This document shows, in pieces, positions 17,602 to 27,574 of a DNA stretch of 64,000 nucleotides. The DNA comes from Sulfobacillus sp. (lineage in GTDB: Bacteria; Bacillota; Sulfobacillia; Sulfobacillales; Sulfobacillaceae), in the NCBI GenBank assembly GCA_027343695.1, contig DAHWKJ010000030.1:1-64000 (forward strand), read 5' to 3'. Each line of letters begins with the position of its first letter. The first letter of the stretch is position 1. The notes under the pieces are model-generated. The model made no database searches, was not told where the DNA came from, and was given only the letters and a program-made list of their open reading frames with translations. The translations under genes and the position numbers were made by a program.

Positions 17602-20176
17602 ACTAACCGTAAAATCTCAGGAAGCTCTTGAAGCGGCGCAAAATCATGCACGAAAATTAGGAAATCAAGCGATCGAACCAGAACATTTGCTTCTCGCGTT
17701 GCTTCAAGAACCGGACGGCGTGGTGCGTCCCTTGATTCAAAAGATGGGAGTGGCGGTCAATAACCTCGAAACGGCCGTCCAGACGGCGTTAGAGAAAATC
17801 CCAAAAGTCACCGGGACGCAAGTGGGGGCCTATTTGAGCCCGCAACTCACGGCGGTCGTCGAAGCGGCGGAAGCGGAAGCCGAAAACTTGCATGATGAAT
17901 ATGTCTCGACGGAACATCTCCTGGTGGCCTTGGGGGAGCAGGAGACGAATGTCGGGAAAATTCTTAAGGCGCACGGCGTACAGAAAGATGGTATTTTACG
18001 CGCATTGAAGGCAGTGCGCGGTTCAAGCCGCGTGACCGACCAGACGCCTGAAGAAAAATATCAAGCCCTGGAGAAATATGCGAAAGACCTGACTGACCTC
18101 GCACGCAAATCTAAGCTCGATCCCGTGATTGGTCGTGATGAGGAAATACGGCGCGTAATCCAGGTTCTATCGCGCCGTACCAAAAACAATCCGGTGTTGA
18201 TTGGTGAGCCGGGTGTCGGTAAGACTGCTATCGTCGAAGGACTGGCTCAAAGAATCGTGGCGGGCGATGTCCCTCAAGGATTAAAGGATAAAAGGGTCTT
18301 GGCCCTTGACTTAGGATCCCTCATCGCGGGCAGCAAGTTTCGCGGGGAATTTGAAGATCGGCTGAAAGCGGTCCTCAAGGAAGTCCAGGCAGCCGAGGGC
18401 AACGTTGTTCTCTTCATCGATGAGCTCCATACCTTGGTCGGGGCCGGTAAAGCAGAAGGGGCAGTAGATGCGGCGAACCTCTTAAAACCGGCGCTGGCAC
18501 GCGGTGAACTTCGGGCAGTGGGTGCCACCACGCTTGACGAATATCGCAGTTACATTGAAAAAGATGCTGCTCTTGAACGCCGATTTCAACCGGTTCACGT
18601 CGGGGAGCCATCGGTGGAGGATACCATTGCTATCCTGCGGGGCTTGAAGTCTCGCTATGAAGTGCATCATGGTGTACGCATCCGCGATGGGGCTTTGGTG
18701 GCCGCGGCTCGACTAAGTCATCGCTACATCACCGACCGATTTTTGCCGGATAAGGCTATTGATCTGATTGATGAGGCGGCGTCGCACTTGCGGGTAGAGA
18801 TGGATAGTCTACCGGAAGCCTTGGATGAATTGGAGCGGCGCCGTATCCAACTAGAGATTGAACGCGAAGCTCTTGCAAAGGAAGATGATGCCGCGTCTAA
18901 AACGCGTTTGCAACAACTCGAGCAAGACTTGAGTAATGTCCGTGAACAACGCGACGGGCTCCTCGCTAAGTGGGAGCAGGAAAAGGCGTTAGTGGAAAAA
19001 GTGCATACGTTGCAAGCAAAGATTGAAGAAACTCAGGTGGCGGAAGCCCAGGCGGAACGTACCGGGGATCTCGCGCGCGCGGCAGAGTTGCGTTACGGGA
19101 CACAACTTAGTTTGGCTCGAGAACTTAAGGCAGCTCAGGAAGCGGTGCAAGAATTAGACCAAGCGGGCCGGATGTTGCAGGAAGAAGTAACCGAACATGA
19201 CATTGCCAGCGTGGTCGGGAAATGGACTGGGATCCCCGTCAGTCGTCTTTTAGAAGGAGAACGCAGCAAGCTGGTAGAGATGGAAGACCGATTGGGTGCT
19301 CGAGTTATTGGTCAACGTGATGCCATCCATGCGGTCTCGAATGCGGTGCGTCGTGCTCGCGCGGGACTATCCGATCCCCGCCGTCCCATGGGGTCTTTCT
19401 TGTTCGTAGGACCCACCGGTGTAGGGAAAACCGAACTGGCTAAGGCCCTGGCCGGCTTTCTGTTTGATGATGAAAACGCGCTGGTCCGAATCGACATGTC
19501 CGAATATATGGAACGCCATGCGGTGTCCCGATTGGTTGGGGCACCTCCCGGCTATGTCGGCTATGAAGAAGGGGGCCAGTTGACCGAGACTGTGCGCCGC
19601 CGTCCCTACGCGGTGGTACTTTTGGACGAAGTGGAAAAAGCGCATCCGGAGGTCTTCAACATCTTACTCCAAGTGCTCGATGATGGCCGGCTGACTGATG
19701 GGCAGGGCCACACGGTTGATTTTCGTAATACGGTCATCATTATGACCTCGAACCTTGGGAGCCAGGTAATCTTGGAAGAATCCGATCCAGAGCGTCGATC
19801 CGAACACATTGCGGGGATTTTGAAAGAGGCGTTTCGGCCGGAATTGCTTAACCGCATCGATGAAGTGATTACATTTTCTAGGCTAACAACGGACGACCTG
19901 CTTCGTATTGTCTCGTTACACGTGTCCGAGATGAATGAGAGGTTAGCAGAACGGGATCTGCGGGTTCAATTCACCGATGCGGCTAAAAAGTGGCTCGCTG
20001 AACGGGGATATGATGCGCAGTATGGAGCCCGTCCACTCCGTCGCTTGATTCAACGCATGGTCCAAGACCCGTTAGCCCTAAAACTGTTGTTGGGCGAGAT
20101 TGTCCCCGGCCAGAATGTAACCGTCGATGTGAGAGAGGATGCGTTAGACTTTGTGGCCTCCGACCGGAACGATTAA
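17588..20176 (+). CDS. clpB: ATP-dependent disaggregase ClpB
   Basis: ClpB rescues aggregated protein together with DnaK. The 862-residue protein has the N-terminal Clp repeat domain, Walker A1 GEPGVGKT and Walker B1 [10 protein letters not shown] coiled-coil M-domain (about 400-525) separates these from Walker A2 GPTGVGKTE and [11 protein letters not shown]. The M-domain separates ClpB from ClpC or ClpA. GGGGGAG at 17575-17581 supports ATG 17588, 14 bases inside dnaJ; in-frame upstream starts overlap that site. Confidence 0.96.
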   Translation: MRLDKLTVKSQEALEAAQNHARKLGNQAIEPEHLLLALLQEPDGVVRPLIQKMGVAVNNLETAVQTALEKIPKVTGTQVGAYLSPQLTAVVEAAEAEAENLHDEYVSTEHLLVALGEQETNVGKILKAHGVQKDGILRALKAVRGSSRVTDQTPEEKYQALEKYAKDLTDLARKSKLDPVIGRDEEIRRVIQVLSRRTKNNPVLIGEPGVGKTAIVEGLAQRIVAGDVPQGLKDKRVLALDLGSLIAGSKFRGEFEDRLKAVLKEVQAAEGNVVLFIDELHTLVGAGKAEGAVDAANLLKPALARGELRAVGATTLDEYRSYIEKDAALERRFQPVHVGEPSVEDTIAILRGLKSRYEVHHGVRIRDGALVAAARLSHRYITDRFLPDKAIDLIDEAASHLRVEMDSLPEALDELERRRIQLEIEREALAKEDDAASKTRLQQLEQDLSNVREQRDGLLAKWEQEKALVEKVHTLQAKIEETQVAEAQAERTGDLARAAELRYGTQLSLARELKAAQEAVQELDQAGRMLQEEVTEHDIASVVGKWTGIPVSRLLEGERSKLVEMEDRLGARVIGQRDAIHAVSNAVRRARAGLSDPRRPMGSFLFVGPTGVGKTELAKALAGFLFDDENALVRIDMSEYMERHAVSRLVGAPPGYVGYEEGGQLTETVRRRPYAVVLLDEVEKAHPEVFNILLQVLDDGRLTDGQGHTVDFRNTVIIMTSNLGSQVILEESDPERRSEHIAGILKEAFRPELLNRIDEVITFSRLTTDDLLRIVSLHVSEMNERLAERDLRVQFTDAAKKWLAERGYDAQYGARPLRRLIQRMVQDPLALKLLLGEIVPGQNVTVDVREDALDFVASDRND

Positions 20177-20232
20177 TGGGAAACAGATGAGCATGTTGGC
20201 GTGGCTCGGGACAGTCGGATGGAGGTCTTGAC

Positions 20233-20805
20233 GTGAACTGGCGCCGATGGACAGGGATGGGAGTTCTCGCGCTGGCCTTTCTCTATGGGGGATTTTTAGT
20301 TGGCCGAGCGCTTCCCCACCACGGCCATGTCCCCGGCGAGGCAAGCCTGGCCCAAGGTCGGGCAGTGGCACCCGTGGGCTTGGGCCCGGGCGATATAGCG
20401 CCTAACTTTACTTTGGCCAGCACGACGGGCAAGCTGGTATCCTTAAAAAGCCTGCGGGGCCATCCCGTTTGGATAAATTTTTGGGCGACCTGGTGTCCGT
20501 GGTGCAAGAAAGAGATTCCGGAAATTGTTCGAGTTAAAAAGCACTATGGCCCGGCACTCGACGTGTATGGCATTGACGAGCAGCAAACAAAGAACGAAGT
20601 GGCCCGGTATATGGCGACTACGCATTTGAATTACCCGGTACTCCTGGACCAAAGTGGGTCTGTAGCCGGTACTTATGGGGTGCAGTACTATCCCACCTCG
20701 GTCTTTATTGGCCCGACTGGACACATTGTGGGGATTTATACGGGAGCCTTTTTGACGCGTGGCGCCCTCGATCCGTTTTTAAAGGCAATCATCCACCCGG
20801 GGTAG
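20233..20805 (+). CDS. membrane-anchored thioredoxin-like protein (TlpA/ResA family)
   Basis: Residues 7-27 form a signal anchor. The extracytoplasmic domain has the AhpC/TSA-type start GDIAPNFTL, NFWATWCPWCKKEIPEI with the redox WCPWC active site, and the cis-Pro loop YYPTSVFIG. Such proteins reduce disulfides in cytochrome c or spore envelope proteins (ResA, StoA). Which role applies cannot be read here. GTG 20233 follows GGAGGT (20219-20224). Confidence 0.87.
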   Translation: MNWRRWTGMGVLALAFLYGGFLVGRALPHHGHVPGEASLAQGRAVAPVGLGPGDIAPNFTLASTTGKLVSLKSLRGHPVWINFWATWCPWCKKEIPEIVRVKKHYGPALDVYGIDEQQTKNEVARYMATTHLNYPVLLDQSGSVAGTYGVQYYPTSVFIGPTGHIVGIYTGAFLTRGALDPFLKAIIHPG

Positions 20806-20826
20806 GGGGTGTCCCCAAAGACCGAG

Positions 20827-22320
20827 TTAGGTGACCCTGGGCCAGGACCATCGCATAAGGTACCAACTAGCGAGATACGTTATCGTCGCTAAAAATACAC
20901 TCGCCAAGAGGACCAACACGTGGCTCCAGCCGTAATGAGGGGCTATTATTTGCCACCAGGAAATGGCGAGTACAGCAGGAACGGACGCCAGTGTAGGACG
21001 AACGAGCAACTGGCCCCATGAGGCACGGTATTGTGTAAGATTCGCGGTCGCCACCAGGTTTAAGACAAACGATAGGAAAAACCCCACAGCAAACGCCCAG
21101 GCAATGCCGGTAGCCCCAAATCCCGGTCGAGCTCCCAGTATCCATATGAGGGATACTTCCACGCCGCTTGCGATCAAGTCATTACGCATCGGGATAACGG
21201 TACGTCCCATTCCTCGTAAAATCCCGGCTAAGTTGATATCAAAATAGAGAAAGAATCCACCCGCGACTAATGGCACGAAGACATGGGGAGGGATTTGGGT
21301 ATGGAAAAACAAATCATCTAGCTGGACTCCAATGGTGAGGAGCACGGCAGTTACCGGGACCGTGACCAATGTGGTGGCCTTCAAGCTGGATTCGGTATGG
21401 GTCCGGATTCGGGCCATGTCACCGCGGGCGTAGGCCTCGGCAATGACGGGAACCAGGTTTGTGGCGAGCGAAAGAGTCAGCGCTGTCGGGAAAAAGATCA
21501 GGGGGAGCGCCATACCGGTAAGTTGGCCAAAGTATTGAATTGCATGAAAGTGGGACATGCCCGAGGCAACGAGGCGCAATGGGATGACCGTGGCTTCGAT
21601 CACGGCCACCAGGGACCCTAAGAGTCGCGTAAAGGTCACCGGCAAGGATAACCGGAGAATATCTCCGACCCGGATTGGGCGTCCCGCATCCGTGGTTTCT
21701 CGGGGTTGTTGGCGCCAATAGGCAGTGGCCAAGATGACCAAACTGACGGATTCTCCCACCGGAATCAAGATGACGGCCACTAGCGGAGCATGCGGAATCT
21801 GCTGCCCTAGGGCCGATAGAATACCGAGCATGATGACCACGCGAGCCAGTTGTTCTGCCACCTGGGACGCGGCGGGTACTTCGACTTGTTGTAAGCCGAT
21901 AAAGTATCCCCGCAGGACCGACGAGAATGCCACCGCGAGTAGAGCTGGAGAAATGGCCCAGAGGAGGGGGACAAACCGTGCATCGTGGTACAACGTCAGC
22001 GCTAATGGGCGTGCCCATAGATAGATAATGAGCATGAGGGGAACACTAATGGCGAGTACAACAATCCACGCGAGTCGCATCAACGCCTTATTTTGACTCT
22101 TACCCTCGGCGACCATTTGCGATACCGCCATCGGCATTCCGGCGACGGACAGCGTGACTAGAGCAATATACAAAGGGAAAATCATTTGAAAGAAGCCGAG
22201 ACCTTCGGCACCCAAAAACCGGGCGAGCAGCACACGATAGACGAGGCCGAGCCCTCGTGAGGCCAATGCTGCAGACGTTAGGGTTAAGGTTCCCCACCAG
22301 AGATTGCGTTTAGTGCGCAT
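20827..22320 (-). CDS. polysaccharide/lipid flippase, SpoVB/MurJ-like
   Basis: The 497-residue protein is an MATE/MVF-fold transporter with about 14 membrane segments and the N-terminal ASRGLGLVYRVLLARFLGAEGLGFFQMIFPLY typical in shape of SpoVB-type flippases. These export lipid-linked wall precursors, and SpoVB is needed for spore cortex. GGAGGG on the minus strand sits 7 bases before ATG 22320; the ATG at 22326 is too close to it. It converges on the thioredoxin-like gene with 21 bases between stops. Confidence 0.82.
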   Translation of the reverse strand: MRTKRNLWWGTLTLTSAALASRGLGLVYRVLLARFLGAEGLGFFQMIFPLYIALVTLSVAGMPMAVSQMVAEGKSQNKALMRLAWIVVLAISVPLMLIIYLWARPLALTLYHDARFVPLLWAISPALLAVAFSSVLRGYFIGLQQVEVPAASQVAEQLARVVIMLGILSALGQQIPHAPLVAVILIPVGESVSLVILATAYWRQQPRETTDAGRPIRVGDILRLSLPVTFTRLLGSLVAVIEATVIPLRLVASGMSHFHAIQYFGQLTGMALPLIFFPTALTLSLATNLVPVIAEAYARGDMARIRTHTESSLKATTLVTVPVTAVLLTIGVQLDDLFFHTQIPPHVFVPLVAGGFFLYFDINLAGILRGMGRTVIPMRNDLIASGVEVSLIWILGARPGFGATGIAWAFAVGFFLSFVLNLVATANLTQYRASWGQLLVRPTLASVPAVLAISWWQIIAPHYGWSHVLVLLASVFLATITYLASWYLMRWSWPRVT

Positions 22321-22393
22321 GGACATTCCCTCCGTGTCTAGACATATGTCTCGGGGCTGAGATTCTTGCCTCTAGATCCTAGGCCAGGCACTT

Positions 22394-22422
22394 TTGGTGG
22401 CGGGAATGAAATCTTCTATAAT
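22394..22422 (+). promoter_or_regulatory. promoter of the GT87-like gene
   Basis: TTGGTG at 22394-22399 and TATAAT at 22417-22422 with 17 bases between them. Transcription near 22429 leaves at most about 8 bases before GTG 22437, so the message could be almost leaderless. Confidence 0.55.
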
Positions 22423-22436
22423 GGGAGCGGACGGGG

Positions 22437-23645
22437 GTGGGCGGCACGACAGGCCAGAGTGGCAAACAGTTTTGGTGGACTGCTATTCCGGGTGTGTTAT
22501 GGATGTTGCTGAATATCCTCCATTCAGCGCCCCCCGAGTCGTTGGTATCCGGTGGCTATCCTGGGGTGTCCTATTATGCCTATAGCTTTCTTCACTATAG
22601 CTACTCTGACGTAGTCGCATTATACGGCGCGCGGCGGTTATTTTTACATATGATCCCCTACGTTCAGAACGTGATCGAGTACCCAGTGGGGATAGGCATA
22701 TATATGTCCCTGATGGCTTATTTTCCGAGCTTTTGGGGGTATTTTATCGCATCAGATCTCGGCCTCATGCTTGCGTTTATCCTGACCCTCTATCCTCTGT
22801 ACCGCGCACGTGGCATAAACGCTGCGCTCTGGCTCAGTTTGTCACCTCTCTTAGCGGTGTATGGGGTCCTCAACTGGGATCTTTTAGGGATTATGTGTTG
22901 GGCATGGGCAGTGCTTACCTTTGAACGCGGACGTTATCGGTGGGCTGGAATGTGGATCGGGATCGGGATCGCGGTGAAGTTCTTTCCGATTGTTATGGTT
23001 CCATATTTTTCTGCTTGGTTGTGGATGCACCGAAAGGACCAACTGAAAGGATTCTGCTTGGGACTGGGGATATCGGTCGGCGTCCTTAACCTCCCCTTTG
23101 CGATATTTGCTGAATCGGGTTGGTCTAACTTCTTTAGTTACAATAGTCATCGCCCCCCCGACCCCGGGCTCTATCAGTGGCTTATTCATGTGGGCGTCCT
23201 ACACCTCAATAGCGTGGATATGGTGAGTGCCGGATTGACTTTAGGCGGGGGGATCGCCCTCCTCGCCCTGATGCTAAAATACCATTGGAATCCCGTGGGT
23301 GTTGTGGCCGCCGCCCTCACGTGGTGGTTTTTATGCAACAAAGTTTATAGTCCGCAATACATGCTCTGGGTTTATACCGCCATCCTATGGGCTGGGGTCG
23401 ATGGGGGATTGCTGGTGGTGCTGAATCTTGCAGGGCTTCTCGACTTTTGGCTGGCCATGCGCTGGTTAGGGTTGGGGACCACCGGGAATCCATTGTTGCC
23501 GCGGTTTGTGCGAGGACCCGTCTTCCCCATCCTAGCCGGGCGAGACCTAAGTCTCCTGTTCGCTGCCGTTTTCACTGCGAATCGAAGCCGATTGCGGGTT
23601 GATACGGGACTTCCTTCAGAGATTCCTATCTCACCGCGTGAATAA
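22437..23645 (+). CDS. multi-pass membrane glycosyltransferase, GT87-like
   Basis: The 402-residue protein has around ten membrane segments, an early loop with YSYSDVVALYG and acidic/aromatic residues, and a GIGIAVKFFPIVMVPY helix pair seen in polyprenyl-phosphate-dependent mannosyltransferases (GT87/DUF2029). It may transfer a sugar to a lipid or wall glycan outside the membrane. The start is uncertain: GTG 22437 has only a weak GGGGG upstream and lies very near the predicted transcription start. No partner gene is adjacent. Confidence 0.65.
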   Translation: MGGTTGQSGKQFWWTAIPGVLWMLLNILHSAPPESLVSGGYPGVSYYAYSFLHYSYSDVVALYGARRLFLHMIPYVQNVIEYPVGIGIYMSLMAYFPSFWGYFIASDLGLMLAFILTLYPLYRARGINAALWLSLSPLLAVYGVLNWDLLGIMCWAWAVLTFERGRYRWAGMWIGIGIAVKFFPIVMVPYFSAWLWMHRKDQLKGFCLGLGISVGVLNLPFAIFAESGWSNFFSYNSHRPPDPGLYQWLIHVGVLHLNSVDMVSAGLTLGGGIALLALMLKYHWNPVGVVAAALTWWFLCNKVYSPQYMLWVYTAILWAGVDGGLLVVLNLAGLLDFWLAMRWLGLGTTGNPLLPRFVRGPVFPILAGRDLSLLFAAVFTANRSRLRVDTGLPSEIPISPRE

Positions 23646-23848
23646 CGCTCACCCCCGACGCCACACGTAACTCCTAACGATTCCTCGGTAGGTCCGCCAC
23701 ATCGCGAGGCGGTGATATCCCGAATCTCGCGCACCTTCAGATGGTTGCGATATCATGGGCCTCTAGTCAGGTCGGGCTGAACGCAGAACCGCATGAGTTG
23801 GCACATCTAATAGGGAGCTCGCGCGATGGGTGGATCGGAAAGCCCTTG

Positions 23849-23879
23849 GTATAAAAGGCATGGAGTCTAGGGCATGCTA
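23849..23879 (+). promoter_or_regulatory. possible forespore (sigma-G/F-type) promoter of gpr
   Basis: GTATA (23849-23853) and CATGCTA (23873-23879) match sigma-G elements GHATR and CATNNTA, but the gap is 19 bases instead of 17-18. The remaining part of the 23646-23912 gap shows no gene or hairpin I can support. Confidence 0.35.
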
Positions 23880-23912
23880 TCCGGCAGCACAGCAGCAACC
23901 CAGGAGGAATTC

Positions 23913-24896
23913 ATGCCTAGACCTACTACGAATTCGGCTTTTCGGCCCATTCAGGTCCGGACCGATATGGCGATTGAGGCCCGTGACATCGTGCGCGGGG
24001 AATCCCATGAGGAAATTCCCGGTGTCCGAGTGCGCGACCTCAGTGACCGCGGGGTCCAGATTACTGAGGTCGAAATCTACCAGGAGTCCGCTGAAAAATT
24101 GATGGGTAAGCCCCGAGGGCATTACATTACACTCGATGTTCCGACGTTTAAAGATCGGGATCCAGACCTCAAACAAGGGCTTATCGCCGTCATTGCGGAT
24201 CAAATGAAGGCGCTGTTACCCCATGACCTAGACACCACCGTCTTGGTTGTAGGTCTCGGGAACTGGAATGCTACGCCCGATGCCCTGGGACCTCGCGTCG
24301 TGGATCGTCTTTTGGTCACGCGCCACCTCGCTGAGGTAGTACCTGAAGATATTAAAAAACGCATGCGTCCAGTAGCTGCCGTCGCCCCGGGGGTTTTGGG
24401 GACTACTGGCATCGAGACCTTAGATATTATTCGTGGGATCGTACGGGAAGTGCATCCGGATCTGGTTATTGCCATTGATGCCCTAGCCGCTCGGAATTTA
24501 GACCGGTTGGTAGGAAGCGTGCAGATTGCGGACACCGGAATTCATCCCGGTTCAGGGGTTGGGAATCGGCGCCAGGGCCTCACCGAGGAATCGTTAGGGG
24601 TTCCGGTTACGGCAATCGGCGTGTGCACCGTCGTCCAGTCGGTTAGCATCGCCCAAGAGGCTATCCATCTCTTAACGCAACAATTGGCCGATGATGTGAC
24701 GTTCTATAAGATTCTTCAACAAATGGAACTTCCCGAGCAGAAGGGCTTAATTGATGAGGTGTTGGGGCCGCGCCTTGGGGATCTTATGGTAACTCCGAAA
24801 GAAATCGACGTCTTGATTAACGATATGGCCGAAGTATTGTCGGAGTCCTTAAACCGTGCATTGCAGCCTCGGCTCGACCGAAGCGAGTGGGCTTAG
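23913..24896 (+). CDS. gpr: germination protease GPR
   Basis: GPR degrades small acid-soluble spore proteins at germination. The 327-residue protein has RTDMAIEA at 16-23, matching the conserved self-processing site RTD/LAxE of the zymogen. It also has VGLGNWNATPDALGPRVV, PGVLGTTGIET and DALAARNLDRL. An excellent AGGAGG (23902-23907) sets ATG 23913. Two target-type SASP genes lie 4 kb downstream. Its stop overlaps that of the convergent regulator. Confidence 0.96.
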   Translation: MPRPTTNSAFRPIQVRTDMAIEARDIVRGESHEEIPGVRVRDLSDRGVQITEVEIYQESAEKLMGKPRGHYITLDVPTFKDRDPDLKQGLIAVIADQMKALLPHDLDTTVLVVGLGNWNATPDALGPRVVDRLLVTRHLAEVVPEDIKKRMRPVAAVAPGVLGTTGIETLDIIRGIVREVHPDLVIAIDALAARNLDRLVGSVQIADTGIHPGSGVGNRRQGLTEESLGVPVTAIGVCTVVQSVSIAQEAIHLLTQQLADDVTFYKILQQMELPEQKGLIDEVLGPRLGDLMVTPKEIDVLINDMAEVLSESLNRALQPRLDRSEWA

Positions 24897-25924
24897 TCGA
24901 TTTGTCCCCAATGGAAAGGCACCTGGTGAGGGGGGCGCGCAAGGCGAGTCTTGAGATCCGAACGTTCGAGGGTTTGTAATAGGAGGCTCAGCCAGTCAGT
25001 GGTTAGGGCGTCTCGGTGAAGAACCCATTCATAGGGTTCTTCGGTCAGGGCGCGAAAGGTTAGGCCCAAAGATACTGCCAAGCTTCCGAGACCAAGGCCA
25101 CCGATGCCCTCATGGGTGAGAACATACCGGGTCAGGTCCTGGTAGCGGTCGAACGTTGGCCCTAGAATCGGATACTTCAATGCGTCTTTGGTCCGCTCAA
25201 ATACAGCGCGTGCTTCGCTCCCAACTTCCCGCACCGCCCAACTCTTGGGCTCCGGTTGACCCGGATGCCAGAATATCCCTTCCTCCCATTGGAGATACCC
25301 CAAACGTGCTAGAGGTGGTCCCTGGTCAGAGTCCCAGACATTGTAGGCCTTTTGAGCGGGGTTATACCAGTGTGAGCCCGCAAGGTGCAAAAATCCTCGA
25401 CGAAGCCTATCGACTGCAGCGGTGCTGGAAGTCGGGATGATCTCTATGGCATGTGTGGCGTGTTGATGTTCGAACGAGGATTTTAGCCACGAGAGGTACG
25501 GGTCGCAGCCTCCGATCAGGATGACGCGCGACGGATGCCGAGCTCCGGGGGTCGGCATCAATTGCCTGGCCTCGGCATCCCACCAGGCATCGATGTGACC
25601 CGCGTCGCCAGTAAGATAGTACGGCACCACCACGACTTGATCCGCGATTGTAGCCCATACGACCGGTAACGAGCCGATGGGTACAACGTCATTAAACCAG
25701 CGCCAGTTTTGAGGGTGCGGGGGCCTCCCGACTAGGGTATCTAAGGGGACCTGGAGAGCATCAGCCAGCGCTATGGCGAGATCTAAATGGATGCGGGTAT
25801 GTCCATGTTCAATAGCGATAAGGGTTTGTCGCGACACCCCTACCATACTGGCGAGGTCAGACTGCGTCCAACCGAGGGCCCGGCGACGTTGCGCTACGGT
25901 AAGCCGGACTTCTGTGTTTTTCAT
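24893..25924 (-). CDS. XRE-type regulator with periplasmic-binding-protein-like sensor domain
   Basis: Residues 1-65 are a Cro/C1 helix-turn-helix (RRALGWTQSDLASMVGVSRQTLIAIEHG). The rest resembles the PBP-like domain linked to molybdate/tungstate regulation. Its TSSTAAVDRLRRGFLHLAGSH...YN pattern corresponds to the GS-x-GL-x-L-x-GEAHLAGTH...YN core. It is the last gene of the ABC operon (ATGA overlap with the ATPase), so it probably senses the transported oxyanion in the cytoplasm. AGAGGAGG supports ATG 25924; a longer reading to 26035 lacks support. Confidence 0.82.
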   Translation of the reverse strand: MKNTEVRLTVAQRRRALGWTQSDLASMVGVSRQTLIAIEHGHTRIHLDLAIALADALQVPLDTLVGRPPHPQNWRWFNDVVPIGSLPVVWATIADQVVVVPYYLTGDAGHIDAWWDAEARQLMPTPGARHPSRVILIGGCDPYLSWLKSSFEHQHATHAIEIIPTSSTAAVDRLRRGFLHLAGSHWYNPAQKAYNVWDSDQGPPLARLGYLQWEEGIFWHPGQPEPKSWAVREVGSEARAVFERTKDALKYPILGPTFDRYQDLTRYVLTHEGIGGLGLGSLAVSLGLTFRALTEEPYEWVLHRDALTTDWLSLLLQTLERSDLKTRLARPPHQVPFHWGQID

Positions 25925-26820
25925 GGGGTTTCCTCCTCTTGGGTGGGGGGCAGACGATAAGGAACCCATGGGGGATCGACCAGCCGGATATGGTTCGGTA
26001 ACGAGGTGCCGATCAGTGCTGGGAGTCCTGGCCATCGCAGGCGTATATGGGGTTCCTCACAATGAAACACCCATTGCCGGACCGATGCTCCCACCCGGGC
26101 GGCCTGAAACGTCCCCTGGAGCGTGATTCCGGGCCCATGGTGGCTTTCCAGAGTCAGGCTCATGGGGTGTACCAGCCAATATCCACCCTGGGGGCAGGGG
26201 ATACTGGCTACATAGCCGAAGAGTCTTGCGAATCCCGGAGTCGGAGGATTCCGATACACAGTAGCCGTCGGGTGGGGGCCTGACCTGAACCCCGGTTCCC
26301 GTAACGAGAGCGTGTCCGAAACGAGCCATAAGTCGTCCCAGTGGTGGCTTGAGAGGATGATTAAACGGTCGGGATGTACCGTGGTTATATACGTCCGTAA
26401 GGTCTCTAGGATGGTGAACCGGCGGCTGTCCTCGATTTGGGATAACGGTTCGTCAAGCACCAGGATCGGTCGCTCGGTCACCAACACGCGGAGCAGAGCA
26501 GCCCGTTGATATTGTCCTCCAGAGAGCTCACCAGGATAGCGATCCAATAGGGTCTCGGACAAGTCCAGAATTGGCGCCCAACGCAAAAGCGACTCAGGGT
26601 CTCCAAACCAGAGGACTTGCTGTCGGATGGTGTCGTGGGGAATCAGATGGGGATTTTGAGATAAGAACGCGACCTCTTTAGGATACTGCGCCGGGACTTG
26701 ATCTAAGCCGATGATGTGGCGGAGCCACGTTGTCTTGCCGGCACCCGATGGGCCAAACACACCGTGAATCATTCCAGGCGAAAATTCACTCCACCGCGAT
26801 AGCCTAATGGGATCGGTCAT
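25921..26820 (-). CDS. tungstate/molybdate-type ABC transporter ATPase
   Basis: The 299-residue protein has Walker A GPSGAGKTT, a Q-loop FLSQNPH, signature LSGGQYQRAALLR, Walker B ILVLDEPLS and a switch His in SSHHWDD. A C-terminal extension of about 90 residues looks like a regulatory TOBE-type domain. It pairs with the permease upstream (17-base overlap). Start ATG 26820 follows GGAGG by 7 bases. Substrate is inferred from the operon's binding protein. Confidence 0.85.
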   Translation of the reverse strand: MTDPIRLSRWSEFSPGMIHGVFGPSGAGKTTWLRHIIGLDQVPAQYPKEVAFLSQNPHLIPHDTIRQQVLWFGDPESLLRWAPILDLSETLLDRYPGELSGGQYQRAALLRVLVTERPILVLDEPLSQIEDSRRFTILETLRTYITTVHPDRLIILSSHHWDDLWLVSDTLSLREPGFRSGPHPTATVYRNPPTPGFARLFGYVASIPCPQGGYWLVHPMSLTLESHHGPGITLQGTFQAARVGASVRQWVFHCEEPHIRLRWPGLPALIGTSLPNHIRLVDPPWVPYRLPPTQEEETP

Positions 26821-27574
26821 GGCGCCGCCTCCAATTCAGCCAGATGGGGACTGGAAGACCGACCACGAGCAGGATCGTGGACAAGGCGAGTGCGGATGGA
26901 AGACCGTAAGATTCCAGCGCGATCCAAATGGCAACGGGAAGCCCCGTTGGATGATAGGCTACGACGATGGGAGCCCCAAAAGCACCGGTAATGCGTGCCC
27001 AGGCCATGGCGGCGGCGACGATTACTCCACTTCGGGCCATGGGCCAGGTCACATGTCGGAAAACATCAATGAGGGATTTACCTAATACCCGTGCCTCTTC
27101 TTCGTAGGCGATTGGCATCGACCGGAAGGCGGCCCAAGCCGTCAGTAGAAAATAGGGGAATCCTTCGTATACTTCCGCTACGATCAAGCTGAAGAGCGAT
27201 TGCGTTGGGGTAATCCCGAGATGACCCAAAAAACTCCCTACCGGTGTTGTGGGACCTAGCAGGAAGGCCAATACGAGTCCCAATACCAACGGCGGTAATA
27301 GTAAGGGAATGGCTAGGAGCGCTCCGATCCAGCCTTGCGAGGAGTCGGACAGCAGTCTGGCTAAAATCCATGCCGCTGGGGTCCCCAGTGCTACGATGAG
27401 GCCGAGAGACACGGCACCAGAAACGAGCGTGGTGACCAGCGCGCCTCGATTGCTGGCTTGATGCCATAAGACACTCAGGGTACCGAACCGGGTCTCGGCG
27501 ACCAAGATTAGCGTCGGCAACAGTAAGAGCAGGATAAGAGCCAGGGCAAACCCTCGCGCGAATTGGCGACTCAT
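26804..27574 (-). CDS. tungstate/molybdate-type ABC transporter permease
   Basis: The 256-residue protein has six membrane segments and the cytoplasmic EEA-type loop YEEEARVLGKSLIDVFRHVTWPMARSG that contacts the ATPase. ATG 27574 shares its A with the TGA stop of the binding protein gene, implying coupled translation. An in-frame extension back to 27658 lies within the binding protein gene and was not used. The fold matches WtpB/ModB/TupB permeases. Confidence 0.85.
   Translation of the reverse strand: MSRQFARGFALALILLLLLPTLILVAETRFGTLSVLWHQASNRGALVTTLVSGAVSLGLIVALGTPAAWILARLLSDSSQGWIGALLAIPLLLPPLVLGLVLAFLLGPTTPVGSFLGHLGITPTQSLFSLIVAEVYEGFPYFLLTAWAAFRSMPIAYEEEARVLGKSLIDVFRHVTWPMARSGVIVAAAMAWARITGAFGAPIVVAYHPTGLPVAIWIALESYGLPSALALSTILLVVGLPVPIWLNWRRRHDRSH

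Noticed and set aside
21419..22018. 199-codon alternative frame inside the SpoVB-like gene
   Set aside because: Same strand, shifted frame, Arg/Pro/Gly-rich, and fully contained in a clear membrane protein gene.
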